Shown here piece after piece: positions 28,961 through 41,703 of a DNA stretch of 64,000 nt. The position numbers and the translations under genes are program-made. The DNA is from Excoecaria cochinchinensis (Eukaryota; Streptophyta; Magnoliopsida; Malpighiales; Euphorbiaceae). Below the pieces are notes generated by a model. It was not told where the DNA came from. It made no database searches and was given only the letters and a program-made list of their open reading frames with translations. The first letter of the stretch is position 1; every line of letters begins with the position of its first letter. The stretch lies in NCBI GenBank assembly GCA_947683425.1, contig CANTUQ010000159.1, forward strand, positions 5,408,001-5,472,000, given 5' to 3'.

Positions 28961-30706
28961 GAGAACTGATACACAGCTCAGCTCTCCACTTCTAACTCGT
29001 ATAGCCATAACTAACATGTAAACCTCCTTTTTAAGAGGAGTTATCTGTTTAGAAAATGTTTCCTAAGGTGTTAACTTTCTAATGGGATAAATTTCATGAC
29101 ATTTGAATTTCTATAACTTCAGTTATGAGTTAAATAAACTGAACTGTTCCCTTGACCTGAACAGAATAGATACCCTTCTATTTTGATCAATTTCAAAATA
29201 CTTAGAGCAAAAATTAGATCTTGACCTCTTCCAAACATATATAGGTATGTTTCTTAGGGTCCATATTCCACTAAAATGGCCCAATTTAGAGATTTTTTGG
29301 TCGAATTATAGCCTGAAAACCAAACTGAGATCAGATAACACCAAAGATAGAACTAGTTTCAGTCACTCGGCCAAAATAGAGACCCTTCTGTTTTGACCAC
29401 TTTTGAGGGTCTTAGAGCTGGAATTTTCTCATAATAATTTCTAGAACTTTTGTAGGTATGGAAGTCATGGTTCTAATAGCATTAGAATCACTTAATTTTG
29501 AGTTCTAAAGCTCAACTTATACCTAGAACAGTCCCCAAAGGTCTGACAGGGATCTTGACAAAATTTTCTTTTATCACTTAATCTACACAATTTAAACATT
29601 TTCATCATAACAATCAACACAACTTAACTCCAATTGACATTTATCATCCATACATATACAATTATATAATTTAGCATCAATTGCACAAAAACACATAAAA
29701 TTCCTAAACCTTATTTGATGTCCTCTTTGTTACACTTTTGTTTTCTTTCACCTTCTTTCACTACTTCTTTGCATCCACTTGCTTTTCCTTCTTATAAACA
29801 CTCCAAATTTATTAACAATTAAACAAATCACCATCTTCCAACTCCCATAAATTAGAGAAAAATAAAAGGAAGAAGAACTAGATACTTCTTACCTTTAAGC
29901 TTGCAAAAACACTTGACTTAATTTTCCTAATTTGAAGAACATTCGAGCAGAATTTTGGAGAGTGATTCCATGGAGGATTTGGCTACCAAGAGGAGAGGAA
30001 GGGCTGCCCTCTTTTCTTGTTCATTATGGCCGGCCAACTGTGTGGCCTTGAATATGGCCACTTTGACCAATTTATGTGGCCTTGAATATGGCCACTTTGA
30101 CCAATTTATGTGGCCATAATCCATCTCAATCTTAAATGCAAAATGTCACTCTCTCATTGGTTACGTTTAAGATTTTTATGCAAACTTCCACTTTAATCCT
30201 TTATCGCTCATTTCTTCAGACTTTTGACATATAATCTTTCCATCCTCAAACATTGGTCTATAAACTTAGTTATTTCTATCAATTTAATCCATACATATGA
30301 AATAACCCCTTTACCCTTGACTTTTCATTTTTATCACTTCATAGGCTCAATTCCTCATAAAAATGATTCTAAATTTCTCAAAATATATTAATTAGCTTAC
30401 TCTAATATTTTCAAGTAAATCCCAAACCGTTTCCCAAATTTTCATGTCACCGTAAGATTAATTTCTCTTTACCATATGATCCTCCTCATTAATATGAGTG
30501 CATCTTTATTTTCAAATTATTTTTCTGAGGTCCATAGCATCTTCTATGGTCCGGTCAAACTCTCGGTCAACCTAGTTGCTATTTGAACATAAACAACTAC
30601 TTTTTCTTATTTTTGACTTTTGAGGAACCTTTTGACCTCAAATCCACTCTAAATTTTAACCTCGGACTCATCGGGGACTTATAATTTCTGGCTATCCCTG
30701 AGTGTA
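28731..30706 (-). mobile_element. LTR-A, right part
   Basis: Continues LTR-A after TE2. Stretches near 29150-29560 (CCAAAATAGAGACCCTTCTG, GAACTTTTGTAGGTATGG) are recognisably homologous to 40430-40640 in LTR-B, in the same orientation. A minus-strand donor AAAG|GTAAGAAG lies at 29892. A 34-bp tandem duplication lies at 30041-30108. The LTR appears to end near 30706, just before the TE3 target site; the terminus reads TACACTC rather than a clean TG on the minus strand. Confidence 0.55.
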
Positions 30707-31169
30707 CTTTCTGTCATAACCCTAAATATACCCTAGAAGGATTGCGCGTATTGAGGATGAGTAGTGACCAGAGTTGTGCAAGTTGAAGTGTTGGTATGCT
30801 AAATGGATAATTTAATAATTAATGTCAAAGTTTCGATAAGTACGACTAATAATAAATTGTGACGATAGAATTAGGACTTGATTAAATGGATAAAGATTTA
30901 ATTAGTGGGCCATATGAAGGATTAGTAAATTATGAATATCAATGTTTGAGGTTATAAGAGTTTGAGGATTAAAAAGAGAAATTGACATAAATATCTATTT
31001 GTGGGTTATGCATGATTTGTGGGTTTTGATAAAGTGTGCATGCATAGAGGGAAGTAGTGCATGTGTTAGTGGAGTTAGTCTTGTGTGTAGTGTCATGCAT
31101 GGGTTTAGTGTGTGAGTCATCAAGTGCCACCAATTATAAGATGACATGTGGCAAGGATTTAGAGAGGGG

Positions 31170-31177
31170 TATAAAAG
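31170..31177 (+). promoter_or_regulatory. TATA box of TE3 5' LTR
   Basis: GGGGTATAAAAGG, 17 bases after GACATGTGGCA. The counterpart in the 3' LTR is at 36276-36283 after the same upstream motif (36249-36259). TE5 has GACATGTGGCA followed by TATAAGG at 49550. This is the clearest core promoter in the window. Confidence 0.65.
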
Positions 31178-31960
31178 GAAAGGAAAGAGAAAGGAAGAGT
31201 AGAATTTTTGCCCTAGCTCTCCCGTTCTTTCTCCCTCATGCCTCATTCTCTTACTCTTCTTCCATTCCTATTTGCTCCATCTTGATCCCTCTTCCTTTGG
31301 CTGAGTTTGGTGGAAATTGATCAACTCAAAGAGATTATTTTTGGTAAGTTTTGTTGAGTTCTTTCTTTTCTTCATCTTCTTCATTTGTTGTTAAGATGCG
31401 TTCTTAATCTAGGGTTTTGTATTTGAGTGATTGATGAGGATTTTGAGATGAAAAAGATCTTCAATGAGTTTGCAAGCAAGAAAGATCATCGAAAGAAGCT
31501 ATTAAGAGCTAAGGAGTTCAAGTATGGGAATTTAGGTTTTTGGTGTAACATTTGATTGTTTTGATTTCAATAGATTTTCTGGAAATTTTGGAGTTAAAAA
31601 TTATTTAGACAAGTTCTAATGTTGTGGGTTTTGGATAATTTGAGTCTGGATGTTTTGATTGTGAGTTTTGAACTCAAGTGAGAGATTGAATGAATTTTTG
31701 CAGCAAAATTTCTTGTGTTATTAATTGATGATTTTGATGATGTTAATAGCATGATTTAATTGTGTTTATGTGTATAAAAGTTTTGTATTAATTATGAGGT
31801 TTTGAAAGAGTAATTTTTATTATGTTGAAGTTTGTTTTGAATGGGTATGATTTTGAGAGAGAGAAGTTCTGTAGATTTTGGCGAGGGATTAGAAATCCCA
31901 ATTCTGTCGTGAGCATGACACTGGTCACGATCGCGACAGAGATTAGTGATGGGGAGTGAA

Positions 31961-32048
31961 CGAGACGTGCACCTTGTGCACGAGACGTTCACCTTGTGCA
32001 CGAGACGTTCACCTTGTGCACGAGACGTGCACGAGTTGTGCACGTGTT
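31961..32048 (+). repeat. 20-bp tandem repeat CGAGACGTTCACCTTGTGCA
   Basis: Three full 20-bp units (31961-32020) and part of a fourth. The 3' LTR keeps about one unit (37050-37082), so copy number differs between the two LTRs of one element. GTGCACCTTGTGCAC within the unit is itself an inverted repeat. It lies in the CpG stem-loop slot of the LTR. Confidence 0.9.
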
Positions 32049-34568
32049 GGTCCGCTCCCCTCTTTTGTTTGGTTGTTTCCTCTGTGGTTCTCCTTCACGA
32101 TTCGTGTCTCTAAGCACGAGTCATGATGGGTTCCCTTTTTTCGCAGGCGAGTCTGGCCACTGTCACGAGCGCGACCTCCCGTCGCGATCGCGGCAGTCCC
32201 CACTTTGTTTTAAAATATTTTTGGAAAAATCTTCTTCATTGCATGGTTTCACACTTGTGTTATGTCTCTATAAATTAAAATGAGTACCTTAATATGTGAA
32301 TTATGCAAATATTTCTATGCATGTTAGTAATTTAATTATGAGACTTTTGTCTACCATTATTATTTAATGGCTGTTTGTGCATAAAGTATTGTAATTTATT
32401 TGTTAAGTCTATATGAGTGCATGATTTTAATAATATAGCTATGCTTAGTATGTTCATATGCATATGATAAATATCATTGGTACATGTGATATGAAAATAA
32501 GTGAATGCCTAATGAATAATAACATGATTACGTTTAATATGTTTATGCGAATATCTTAATCTATGAAACTACACATGACTAGTTTGAATACGATAAATGA
32601 AATTAGTGCGTATGATAGGCATATATATATTAATACACATGTCTATGTGATCATAAAAGAATAATGCTGGTGTTTGATGAAATGGGTATATATGTGTAAA
32701 ATGTGAAAGAATTTAATAATGATATGGGAATATAGCCTACGTTAGCGAGTCGTGGATAGATAGGAATGCCTATAGAGTTCTGTTAGATGCATCCCTCTGT
32801 TGTGTTTAGACTCTGATTAGGTCCCCATTTGGTTCCTCGTGAACCTCAATGTTTACGGATCTTGTTTAGGATGCCCTCTGAAAAATGTTTTTGAATGAGA
32901 AAATGTGATGTTGCTTTTCGATTCGTACCCGTAAGGTACCTCCATGTGTTCAGTTCGATTTGTACGCTTAAGGTACCGCTATGTGTTCTGTTACTCACTT
33001 ATCCACCCCTATGATTTAACAGGCAACTAAAGAGTAAAATTAATGTGAATTAATTGATAAGTTTTGTGATGATTTGAAAAATGATTATGTGAAAAAACAT
33101 TTAATGCATTTGTGATAAATGCCATTTGTCTGGTGCTTTACGCACCCTTCTGTTCTAGATCCTTTATGGATACTTATGTGGAAAGGTGTGGTATCTTCGG
33201 ATACCCCTATTTTTTGTACAATAAGGCAATATCTGTTAAATAAAAAGAAATGTATCAAGTAGTGTTTATTCTAATAGACATGTATGCAAAGATCCTAAAT
33301 GCATAAGAGTTAGTATGTGAATAATGCATATTATTAATCTGTTCAAGAGTTATGAGTATGCTTGTTTACATGATGCCTTTAGAAAGAATTATTGAAATAC
33401 TTTATATGCATGATTGATATCTTTGAGAGCTTAGTAAATGTACTTTATGAATGCGTATATATATATGTGTTTATATGTTTAAATGAGTATACAGCCATGT
33501 ACTATGTTATCTGCCTTTTGGACGTAGGCTTGGGTAAGCATATCGCTAAGAAATTATGTGCGTTGTTTAATGACTTTTAATAAATGTATTAACTACGTGT
33601 CGATTAGTAAGCATGAGATAGAAATCGAATTTAAGATAGATGTTAGGATTAATTCGAGAACTTGTGTGAATGAAGTTTTCTATAAGAACTATGTGGTTCT
33701 GATTCCCAACTATAAGGATACGTAGGAAGCTTGGAATATTTATTTCAAGCCCGAACCAAATCTGAAAATCTAAACGTTTTGTTTAGCTTTGAACAATAAA
33801 TGGTTTGAACAAATGAGATATTCTAACGTAAGTACTAATACTGTAATCTGCATGACTTTGGAAATGTTAGTAATAATGGGAATCGATATGACTTAATTTG
33901 CCCCGCTAACAAATGTATCGTTGGTAACCTAGGAGGTATAACTCTTCACATAGTTAAATAAATTAATTACGCAAACAATAAGTATGCATAATGTCATCAT
34001 AAATTACTAAGGTAATAATGTAAATTCTGGCTATGGTATATAAACCAATGTATATAGGAAATTATTTAGGTTTCGTATGAGAAAAAGAATATGAATCTAT
34101 GATAGCTTTAATTGGTGTACTTTATGTTTATGTATATATATATATTGATTTACATGTGTTTGCCTCGACAACCAATGTGAGTGGCTGCCCATTATTTATT
34201 TCGCTCGACTAAGCGTTATCGCTTAGCACGGTTGTTTGTTCGTGTAGGTTAGGAGATTAGGGTAGCGCAGCGGTTCTCTATGACTTTAGCCAACGAGTCA
34301 GTAGAAGTTATAGAATGTTTTTATTGATTTTTTGTTTGTAATTAAGTTTATTTATTTAGCATTTTTAATGAGATGTAATAATCTTTAGTGTGAATGATGG
34401 TGTGTGTGAGATAAGTTTAGGATGTGTACGTGTTTTGAGGTTATGATTTTAGAAATTTTATTACTCTGATTTCTGTATTGCCATGTGTGTCTTTGTTTTG
34501 TAGCACCCTTCGCTCACTGTAACTCTTCATCCTTCGATATGCTATGTGTGGGAGTTGGGGGTGTTACA

Positions 34569-35835
34569 ATTTGGTATTAGAGCTCAGGTTTAGTCGGTTT
34601 TGGTTGACTAGGTGATTTGAAGTGTGTCTATATAGTTTAGCATTGGCCAAAGCGGATGATTTTGTTTTTGAAGTATGAGTTGGGAATAGGAATTTCCCGA
34701 TTAGATAAAGTGTTTAGTTAATTGATTGGCTCGGTAGATCCCGATCTACCTGTCCTGTATTGTTATGTGTATATGTGTGAATTTGGGATGTGTTCGTTGG
34801 ATGAGTTATTAGAGATTCTGTTAGGAATTTTGTTTGATACTAGATGTTTAAAGAGAAGGTTCTGTAGAAGTTTTTGAAATGCATTAGTAAATGGCTACCT
34901 TATGAGAATGGATGTTGTGGTATTTTGAGATAGAGGAGTACCTGGATTTTGTAAGGTTGTGGTGATGCTCTGTATGCTTGTCAGCTATCTCCAGAAAATT
35001 ATTTGAATAAAAGCGTATTGAACCATGGGAATGGGAAAAGTAAACATTATGACATCAACTGCATTTTTGCATAATCTTGCGTACATGAACCATCACATCC
35101 TCATTTCATCATTATCTTTTGATCGCACATGAGAAGCATTTGCATATGTGTTTTGATAGAGAGAAAGCTGGCAGGGTGTACATTGAGTATTTGATATCAA
35201 GATTCGGTGTGATTTAAGAGCATAGCATTCGTTAAGGAGAATGTACTGTGTGTATAGTTAGAGCGAAATAGAAAGAGTATTTTGGGAATATTGCATGAAT
35301 GAATTTAAAAAGATTTTTAGAGTAAGATATGAGTATTATTAGTAAAGGAAGTAGCATGTGTGTCGGATATTTTTGAATGTTAAGGAATCGTATAGCAAAA
35401 TGTTGTAAGTAAAGGGTTTGTATATAAAGTGTATGTGCTTTGGTTTCTGATTGGTGGTTGAAGTAATGATTATTCTGATGAATAGGATTGATTTGGACAT
35501 AAGATTATGAGAGAAGAATTATGAGGTTTAAATTAAATTAGTTTTATGAGTTTGAGTTTAGTTATGGACAAGAGAAAGTTATGATTTGTGTGGTTATGAT
35601 AATTAAATAGAAGTTATTCGAGGGTATAGTGATGATAATAAGTAAAAGCAACTGAGTATGTTAAAAGTGAAGTGTATAGGAATAAGTGAAATGTATGTGT
35701 TACATGTGTAGAGCGTAAGTGTTATATGATGATATAGAAATGATCAGTGTAAATGATAGTGAATTGGAGTATAGGTTCTGAATTTTTCTGATGCAAGTGA
35801 ATTTCGAGGACGAAATTCTTTTAGGAGGGAAGAGT
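34569..35835 (+). other. TE3 internal region: PBS, leader and PPT, no coding
   Basis: PBS TGGTATTAGAGC at 34572-34583. A GGCCAAAGCGGATG...TTTTTGAAG|TATGAG block at 34645-34680 corresponds to the GGCCTGATGC...TTTTGTAG leader of TE1. No gag or pol similarity was seen between 34700 and 35790. GAATTTCGAGGACGAAATTC at 35799-35818 is followed by the purine run AGGAGGGAAGAG just before the 3' LTR. Confidence 0.75.
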
Positions 35836-38800
35836 TGTCACAACCCGAAATGTACCCTAAAAGGATTGGGCGTATTGAGGATGAGTAGTGACCAGAGTTG
35901 TGCAAGTTGAAGTGTTAGTATGCTAAATGGACAAATTAATAATTAATGTCAAAGTTTCAACAAGTGAGATCAATAGTAAATTGTGAAGATGGAATTAGGA
36001 CTTGATTGAATGGATAAAGATTTAATTAGTGGGCCATGTCAAGGATTAGTAAATTATTAATATCAATGTTTGAGGTTATAAGAGTTTGAGGATTAAAAAG
36101 AGAAATTGACATAAATATCTATTTGTGGGTTTTGATAGAGTTTGCATGCATAGAGGGAAGTAGTGGATGTGTTAGTGGAGTTAGTCTTGTGTGTAGTGTC
36201 ATGCATGGGTTTAGTGTGTGAGTGGTCAAGTTCCACCAATTATAAGATGACATGTGGCAAGGATTTAGAGAGGGGTATAAAAGGCAATGAAAGAGAAAGG
36301 AAGAGCAGAATTTTTGCCCTAACTCTCCCGTTCTTTCTCCCTCACGCCTCCTTCTCCTTCTCCTCTTCCCTTCTTATTTACTCCATCTTGATCCCTCTTC
36401 CTTTGGCTGAGTTTGTTTGAAATTGATCAACTCAAAGAGATTATTTTGGGTAAGTTTTGTTGAGTTCTTTCTTTTCTTCATCTTCTTCATTTGTTGTTAA
36501 GATGTGTTCCTAATCTAGGGTTTTGTGTTTGTGTGATTGATGAGGATTTTGGGATGAAAAATATCTTGAATGAGTTTGGAAGCAAGAAAGATCATCTAAA
36601 TAAGCTATTAGGAGCTAAGGAGTTGAGGTATGGGAATTTAGGTTTTTGGTGTAACATTTGATTGTTTTGATTTCAGTAGATTTTCTGGAAATTTTGGAGT
36701 TAAAAATTGTTTAGACATGTTATAATGTTGTGGGTTTCGGATAATTTGAGTCTGGATGTTTTGATTATGAGTTTTGAACTGAAGTGAGAGATTGAATGAA
36801 TTTTTACAGAAAAATTTTTGGTGTTATTAATTAATGATTTTGATGATGTTAATAGCATAATTTAATTGTGTTTATGTGTATAAAAGTTGGGTTTTGTGTT
36901 AATTATGAGGTTTTGAAAGAGTAATTTGTATTGTGTTGAAGTTTGTTTTGAATGGGTATGATTTTGAGAGAGAGACGTTCTGCAAATTTTGGCGAGTCAT
37001 TGGAAATCCCGATTCTGTCGCGATCATGATAGAGATCAGTGAGGGGGAGTGCACAAGACGTGCACCTTGTGCACGAGACATGCATGTGTTGGTCCCCTCC
37101 CCTCTTGTGTTTGCTTGTTTCCTCTGTGGTTCTCCTTCATGATTCGTTTCTTTGAGCACGAGTCGTGATGGGTTCCCTTTTCCCGCAGGCGAGTCTGACC
37201 GCCCGTTGCAAGCGCGGCCTCCCATCGCGATCGCGACAGTCCTCTCTCTGTTTCAAAAGTTTTTTGAAAAAATCTTCTTCTTTGCATGGTTTTTCACTTG
37301 TGTTATGTCTCTATAAATTAAAATGAGTACCTTAATCTGTGAATTATGCAAATGCTTCTATGCATGTTAGTAATTTAATTATGAGAGTTTTGTCTACCAT
37401 TATTATTTAATGGCTGTTTGTGCATAAAGTACTGTAATTTATTTGTTAAGTCTATATGAGTGCATTATGTTAATAATATAGCTATGTTCGGTATGTTCAT
37501 ATGCATATGATAAATATCATTGTTACATGTGATATGAAAATAAGTGAATGCCTGATGAATAATGATATGATTACGTTTAATATGTTCATGCGAATATCTT
37601 AATCTATGAAACTACACATGACTAGTTGGAATACGATAAATGAAATTAGTGCGTATGATAGGCATATATATATTGATACATGTGTCTATGAAATGGGTAT
37701 ATATGTGTAAAATGTGAAAGAATTTAATAATGATATGGGAATATAGCCTGCGTTAGTCGAGTCGTGGATAGATAGGCATGCCTATAGAGTTCTGTTAGCT
37801 GCAGCCCTCTATTTTGTTTGGACCCTGATCAGGTCTCCGTTTGGTTCCTCGCGAACCTCAATGTCTACGGATCTTGTTTAAGATCCCCTCTGAAAAATGT
37901 TTTTGAATGAGAAAATGTGATGTTGCTTTTCGATTCGTACCCGTAAGGTACCGCTATGCGTTCAGTTCGATTCGTACCCATAATGTACCTCCATGTGTTC
38001 TTTTACTCGCTTATCGACCCCTCTGACTTAGCAGGCAACTAAAAGAGTAAAATTAATGCGAATTTATTATTAAGTTTGTGATGATTTGCAAAATGATTAT
38101 GTTAATAAACATTTGATGCATTTGTGATAAATGCCATTTGTCTGGTGCTTTATGCACCCTTCTGTTCTGGATCCTTTATGGATACTTATGTGTTAAGGTG
38201 TGGTATCTTCGGATACCCCTATGTTTTGTATAATAAGGCGATATCTGTTAAACGAAAAGAAATGTATCAAGTAGTGTTTATTCTAAAAGACATGTATACA
38301 AAGATACTAAATGCATAAGAGTTAGTATGTGAATAATGCATATTATTAATCTGTTCAAGAGTTATGAGTATGCTTGTCTACATGATGCCTTTAGAATGAA
38401 TTATTGAAATACTTGATATGAATGATTGATATAGTTGAGAGGTTATTAAATGTACTTTATGAATGTGTATATATATGTGTGTTTATATGTTTAAATTAGT
38501 ATACATGTATGTACTATGTTATCTGCCTTCTGGACGTAGGCCTGGGTAAGTATATCGGTAAGAAATTATGTGCGTTGTTTGATGACTTTTAATGAATGTA
38601 TTAACTACGTATCGATTAGTAAGCATGAGAAAGAAAACGGATTTAAGATAGATGTTAGGATTAATTCTAGAACTTGTGTGAATGAAGTTTTCTATAAGAA
38701 CTACGTGGTTCTGATTCCCAACCATAAGGATACGTAGGAAGCTTGGAATATTTATTTCAAGCCCGAACCAAATTTGAAAATCTAAATGTTTTGTTTAGCT

Positions 38801-39580
38801 TTGAACAATAAATGGTTTGAACAAGTGAGATGTTCTAACGTAAGTACTAATACTATAATCTGCATGACTTTGGAAATGTTAGTAATAATGGGAATCAATA
38901 TGACTTAATTTGCCCCGCTGGCAAATGTATCGTTGGTAACCTAGGAGGTATAACTATTCACATAGTTAATTAAATGAATTAAGCAAACAATAAGTATGCA
39001 TAGTGTCATCATAAATTACTAAGGTAATAGTGTAAATTCTGGCTATGGTATGTAAGCGAATGTATATAGGAAATTGTTTAGGTTTCGTATGAGAAAAATA
39101 ATATGAATTTATGATAGCTTTAACTAGTGTACTTTATGTTTATGTATATATATCTATTGATGTACATGTGTTTGCCTCGGCAACCACTGTGAGTGGCTGC
39201 CCATTATTTATTTCGCCCGACTAAGCATTATCGCTTAGCACGTTTGTTTGTCCATGCAAGTTAGGAGATTAGAGTAGCACAGCGGTTCTCTGTGACTTTG
39301 GCCAACGAGTCAGTAGAAGTTATAGAATGTTTTTATTGATTATCGGTTTGTAATTAAGTTTATTTATTTAGCAATTGTAATGAGATTTAGTAATCTTTAG
39401 TGCGAATGATGGTGTGTGTGAGATAAGTTTAGGATATGTATGTGTTTTGAGGTTATGATTTTAGAAATTTTATTACTCTGATTTTTGTATTGCCATGTGT
39501 GTCTTTGTCTTGTAGCACCCTCTGCTCACTATAGCTCTTCATCCTTCGATATGCTATGTGTGGGAGTTGGGGGTGTTACA
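35836..39580 (+). repeat. TE3 3' LTR
   Basis: TGTCACAACCC...GGGTGTTACA, 3745 bp. TATA box at 36276, donor TTGG|GTAAGT at 36450, CpG stem-loops at 37010-37240, palindrome ATAGGCATGCCTAT at 37772-37785, GGACCCTGATCAGGTC near 37820, hairpin CTAAGCATTATCGCTTAG (one mismatch) at 39221-39238. Scattered differences from the 5' LTR suggest an older insertion than TE1. Confidence 0.9.
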
Positions 39581-39585
39581 CTTTC

Positions 39586-41444
39586 CACCCCCGAAATGAC
39601 TATTCACTGCTAACTTGATATTAGGGCCATTATAGTACATCCGTTTCCATACACATTAGGATCTACCGCGATCTGAAAACACATTAGGGATCAAATCTGA
39701 TCCACAATTCAGAAGAATCCAATTCAAGATTCTAACACATATATGGACCATACCGTGGTCCAAACATTGGCTGTAGCACTCGGAGTCCCTATAGGCATGC
39801 CAATCTATCCATGACTCGTTAATTGCGAGCTCAGTAAATAATTAAAGTTCCATTCATTATAAGCCGTTCATTTAACATTACATTCAATGTATTTGCGTAT
39901 AAAAATACACAATAATAATATATGCAATTATGTTATCATAATAACATTCTGTAAATGCCTAACACATAATTTCTTGATCAAAATATCAATCAATCAACTT
40001 GTAGAAGAAAGCACGTTAAGTAATTCAATAGCTAAAATAGGGGAGGGTCACGATGGCAAGGTTTTGGTGCTGACCATGACACCCAAAAATAAGCAAAACA
40101 GAAGCCTACAGGCATGGGTCATGATGGCAAGGTTTTGGTGATGACCATAACCCCCATCTTTAGGTAATTTTCCCTTCCCTCGACATTGGTCCCTGTCAGT
40201 CGGTTTTGGTGCTGACCGTGAGGTAACAAAATTTTGCCTTACAAACGAAGAATCTCATTATGGCTTCACTACTATATATTTCATAGCCTATAACGATGTC
40301 TAACATTCAATTTTAGGCAAACTTTCCTTCTTAACAATTGTTCCTTAGGATGTTAAGTTTCGTATGGAATAAATTTCAGGTCATTTGGACATTTAAAACA
40401 TCAGATAGGATATAAACAACCTATACTATGCTAATGAACCGGCCAGAGTAGAGACACCTTGGTTTTGGCCACTTTTAAGTGTCTTAGATATAGAATTGGC
40501 TCATGGTCATTTATAGAAAGTTTATAGGTATAGAAGTTATGGTTCTAAAGGAACTATAACAACTTAATATGGAATTCTCAAACTCCACTTATGACCAAAA
40601 CATCACACGGAGGTCTGGTAAAATTTGAGCAGAGTTTCCCCTAGAAACTCTACTTCCCAAAATTAGCTACTTAATCAAACCTAACCACAACAAGGCAACT
40701 CAACAATATATATTTCATTAAAATATACGTAAAAACAGAAATTTGAGCATCAAGAACACATCCAAATGAATTTCTCCCTACCTTGCTTAATATCATTCAA
40801 TTGGCTCCACTTGCACCAATTTTCTCCTTTCCTTTAGCTTTAGCTCCACTTCCTTCTACAAAAGCATCATAGCACAGCCATCAACACACAAAACTCACCA
40901 ATTCCTCATCCTCACCTCATGAAAGGAGGAGGAGAAGAAAAAGAAGGAGAAACTTACCTAATGAGTTTAAAAACACACTTGAATCCACTTGCTAAGCAAA
41001 AAGGAGCTTGATGGAGATGAAATGAGTTTTGAGGGACAAGGAAATGTCTGAATTGGGGAGAGAAGGGAGGCCAGATTCTTGGCTCCCAAATGCATCGAAA
41101 TTATGGCTTTTAAAGCCATGCAAATCTCTTCCCAAGTCATCCTAATCCATTTAATCAAAATGGCATCCATTGATTGGCCTATAAGTCAAACTTCCATATG
41201 GTCCTTTCACCCATCAAAACGCATACACAAGTCCATCAAATCAACCTAATTCAAGTGTGACCTAACTACAAACTTAATTAATGCAATCTAGTCCAAAAAG
41301 GTCAAATAACGAAACTAGCCCTAACAAATCAATTAATACCGATTATGTCCCAACATGGAAAAACTCAACTAAAAAGCACAAATTTGACCTCTCTCGTACC
41401 CTGGGAGTATCCAATATGACTAAGGTACAATTTGAGGCCTTACA
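39586..41444 (-). mobile_element. LTR-B: truncated 3' LTR of an older minus-strand chromovirus
   Basis: The right end reads ...TTACA at 41444 with a PPT-like AAGGAGGGAAGAG beyond it, so this is the 3' LTR of the minus-strand element whose pol ends at 41461. Inverted landmarks: GGACCATACCGTGGTCC near 39750 and ATAGGCATGCCAATC near 39793. A donor TAG|GTAAGTT lies at 40957. Loose stem-loop repeats (GGTCACGATGGCAAGG...GACCATGAC) lie near 40045-40230. The left end, which should hold the CTAAGCG hairpin, is missing. Confidence 0.6.
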
Positions 41445-41703
41445 ACTCTTCCCTCCTTAAAGATTTTCATCATCGAAATTCATACCTGAAGAGAAACGTT
41501 GCGGGTGCTGAGCTCTCATTCTAGACTCGGGCTCCCATGTTGCTTCTTCGCTTCCATGGTGCTGCCAAAGTACTATCACCAAAGGAATCTGCTTGTTTCG
41601 AAGTTGTCTTACTTCCTGAGCTAATATTGCTTTAGGTTCCTCATTAAAAGAAAAGTATGATTGCACTTGCACCTCTTGCACCGGCATAACATGACACTCA
41701 TCT
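41445..41703 (-). pseudogene. pol: C-terminal end of pol (chromodomain-like) of the older minus-strand element
   Basis: Read leftward from 41703: SYFSFNEEPKAIL, AQEVRQLRNKQIPLV, LWQHHGSEEATWEPES, then NFDDENL and the PPT. This is the pol terminus of a Tekay-type element, homologous to the TE1 tail. It is cut by TE4; the target duplication CATCT is at 41699-41703. The integrase part continues at 60396-61140. Confidence 0.85.

Larger units (their letters stand above)
30712..34568 (+). repeat. TE3 5' LTR
   Basis: TGTCATAACCC...GGGTGTTACA. It has GACATGTGGCA at 31143-31153, a good TATA box TATAAAAG at 31170-31177 and donor TTTTG|GTAAGT at 31344. The GTGCAC tandem repeat and CpG stem-loops lie at 31903-32200, a mutated TAGGAATGCCTA at 32761, and the perfect CTAAGCGTTATCGCTTAG hairpin at 34209-34226. 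If the TATA box is used, U3 is about 0.49 kb and the transcribed part of the LTR exceeds 3 kb. Confidence 0.9.
30712..39580 (+). mobile_element. TE3: large-LTR, non-coding (LARD-like) Tekay-type element
   Basis: 5' LTR 30712-34568 (3857 bp), 3' LTR 35836-39580 (3745 bp), perfect duplication CTTTC at 30707-30711 and 39581-39585. The 1267-bp interior (34569-35835) has a PBS (TGGTATTAGAGC, 34572-34583), a leader-like GGCCAAAGCGGATG block, then no convincing coding, and the pre-PPT repeat plus PPT. It is a structural derivative that keeps only cis signals and would need proteins in trans. Confidence 0.9.

Noticed and set aside
36163..36420. Frame repeated at 31057-31320 and 36163-36420 resembling a small secreted protein
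   Set aside because: Lies in the U3/TATA/first-exon region of both TE3 LTRs; the hydrophobic tail is the polypyrimidine leader. No evidence of translation.
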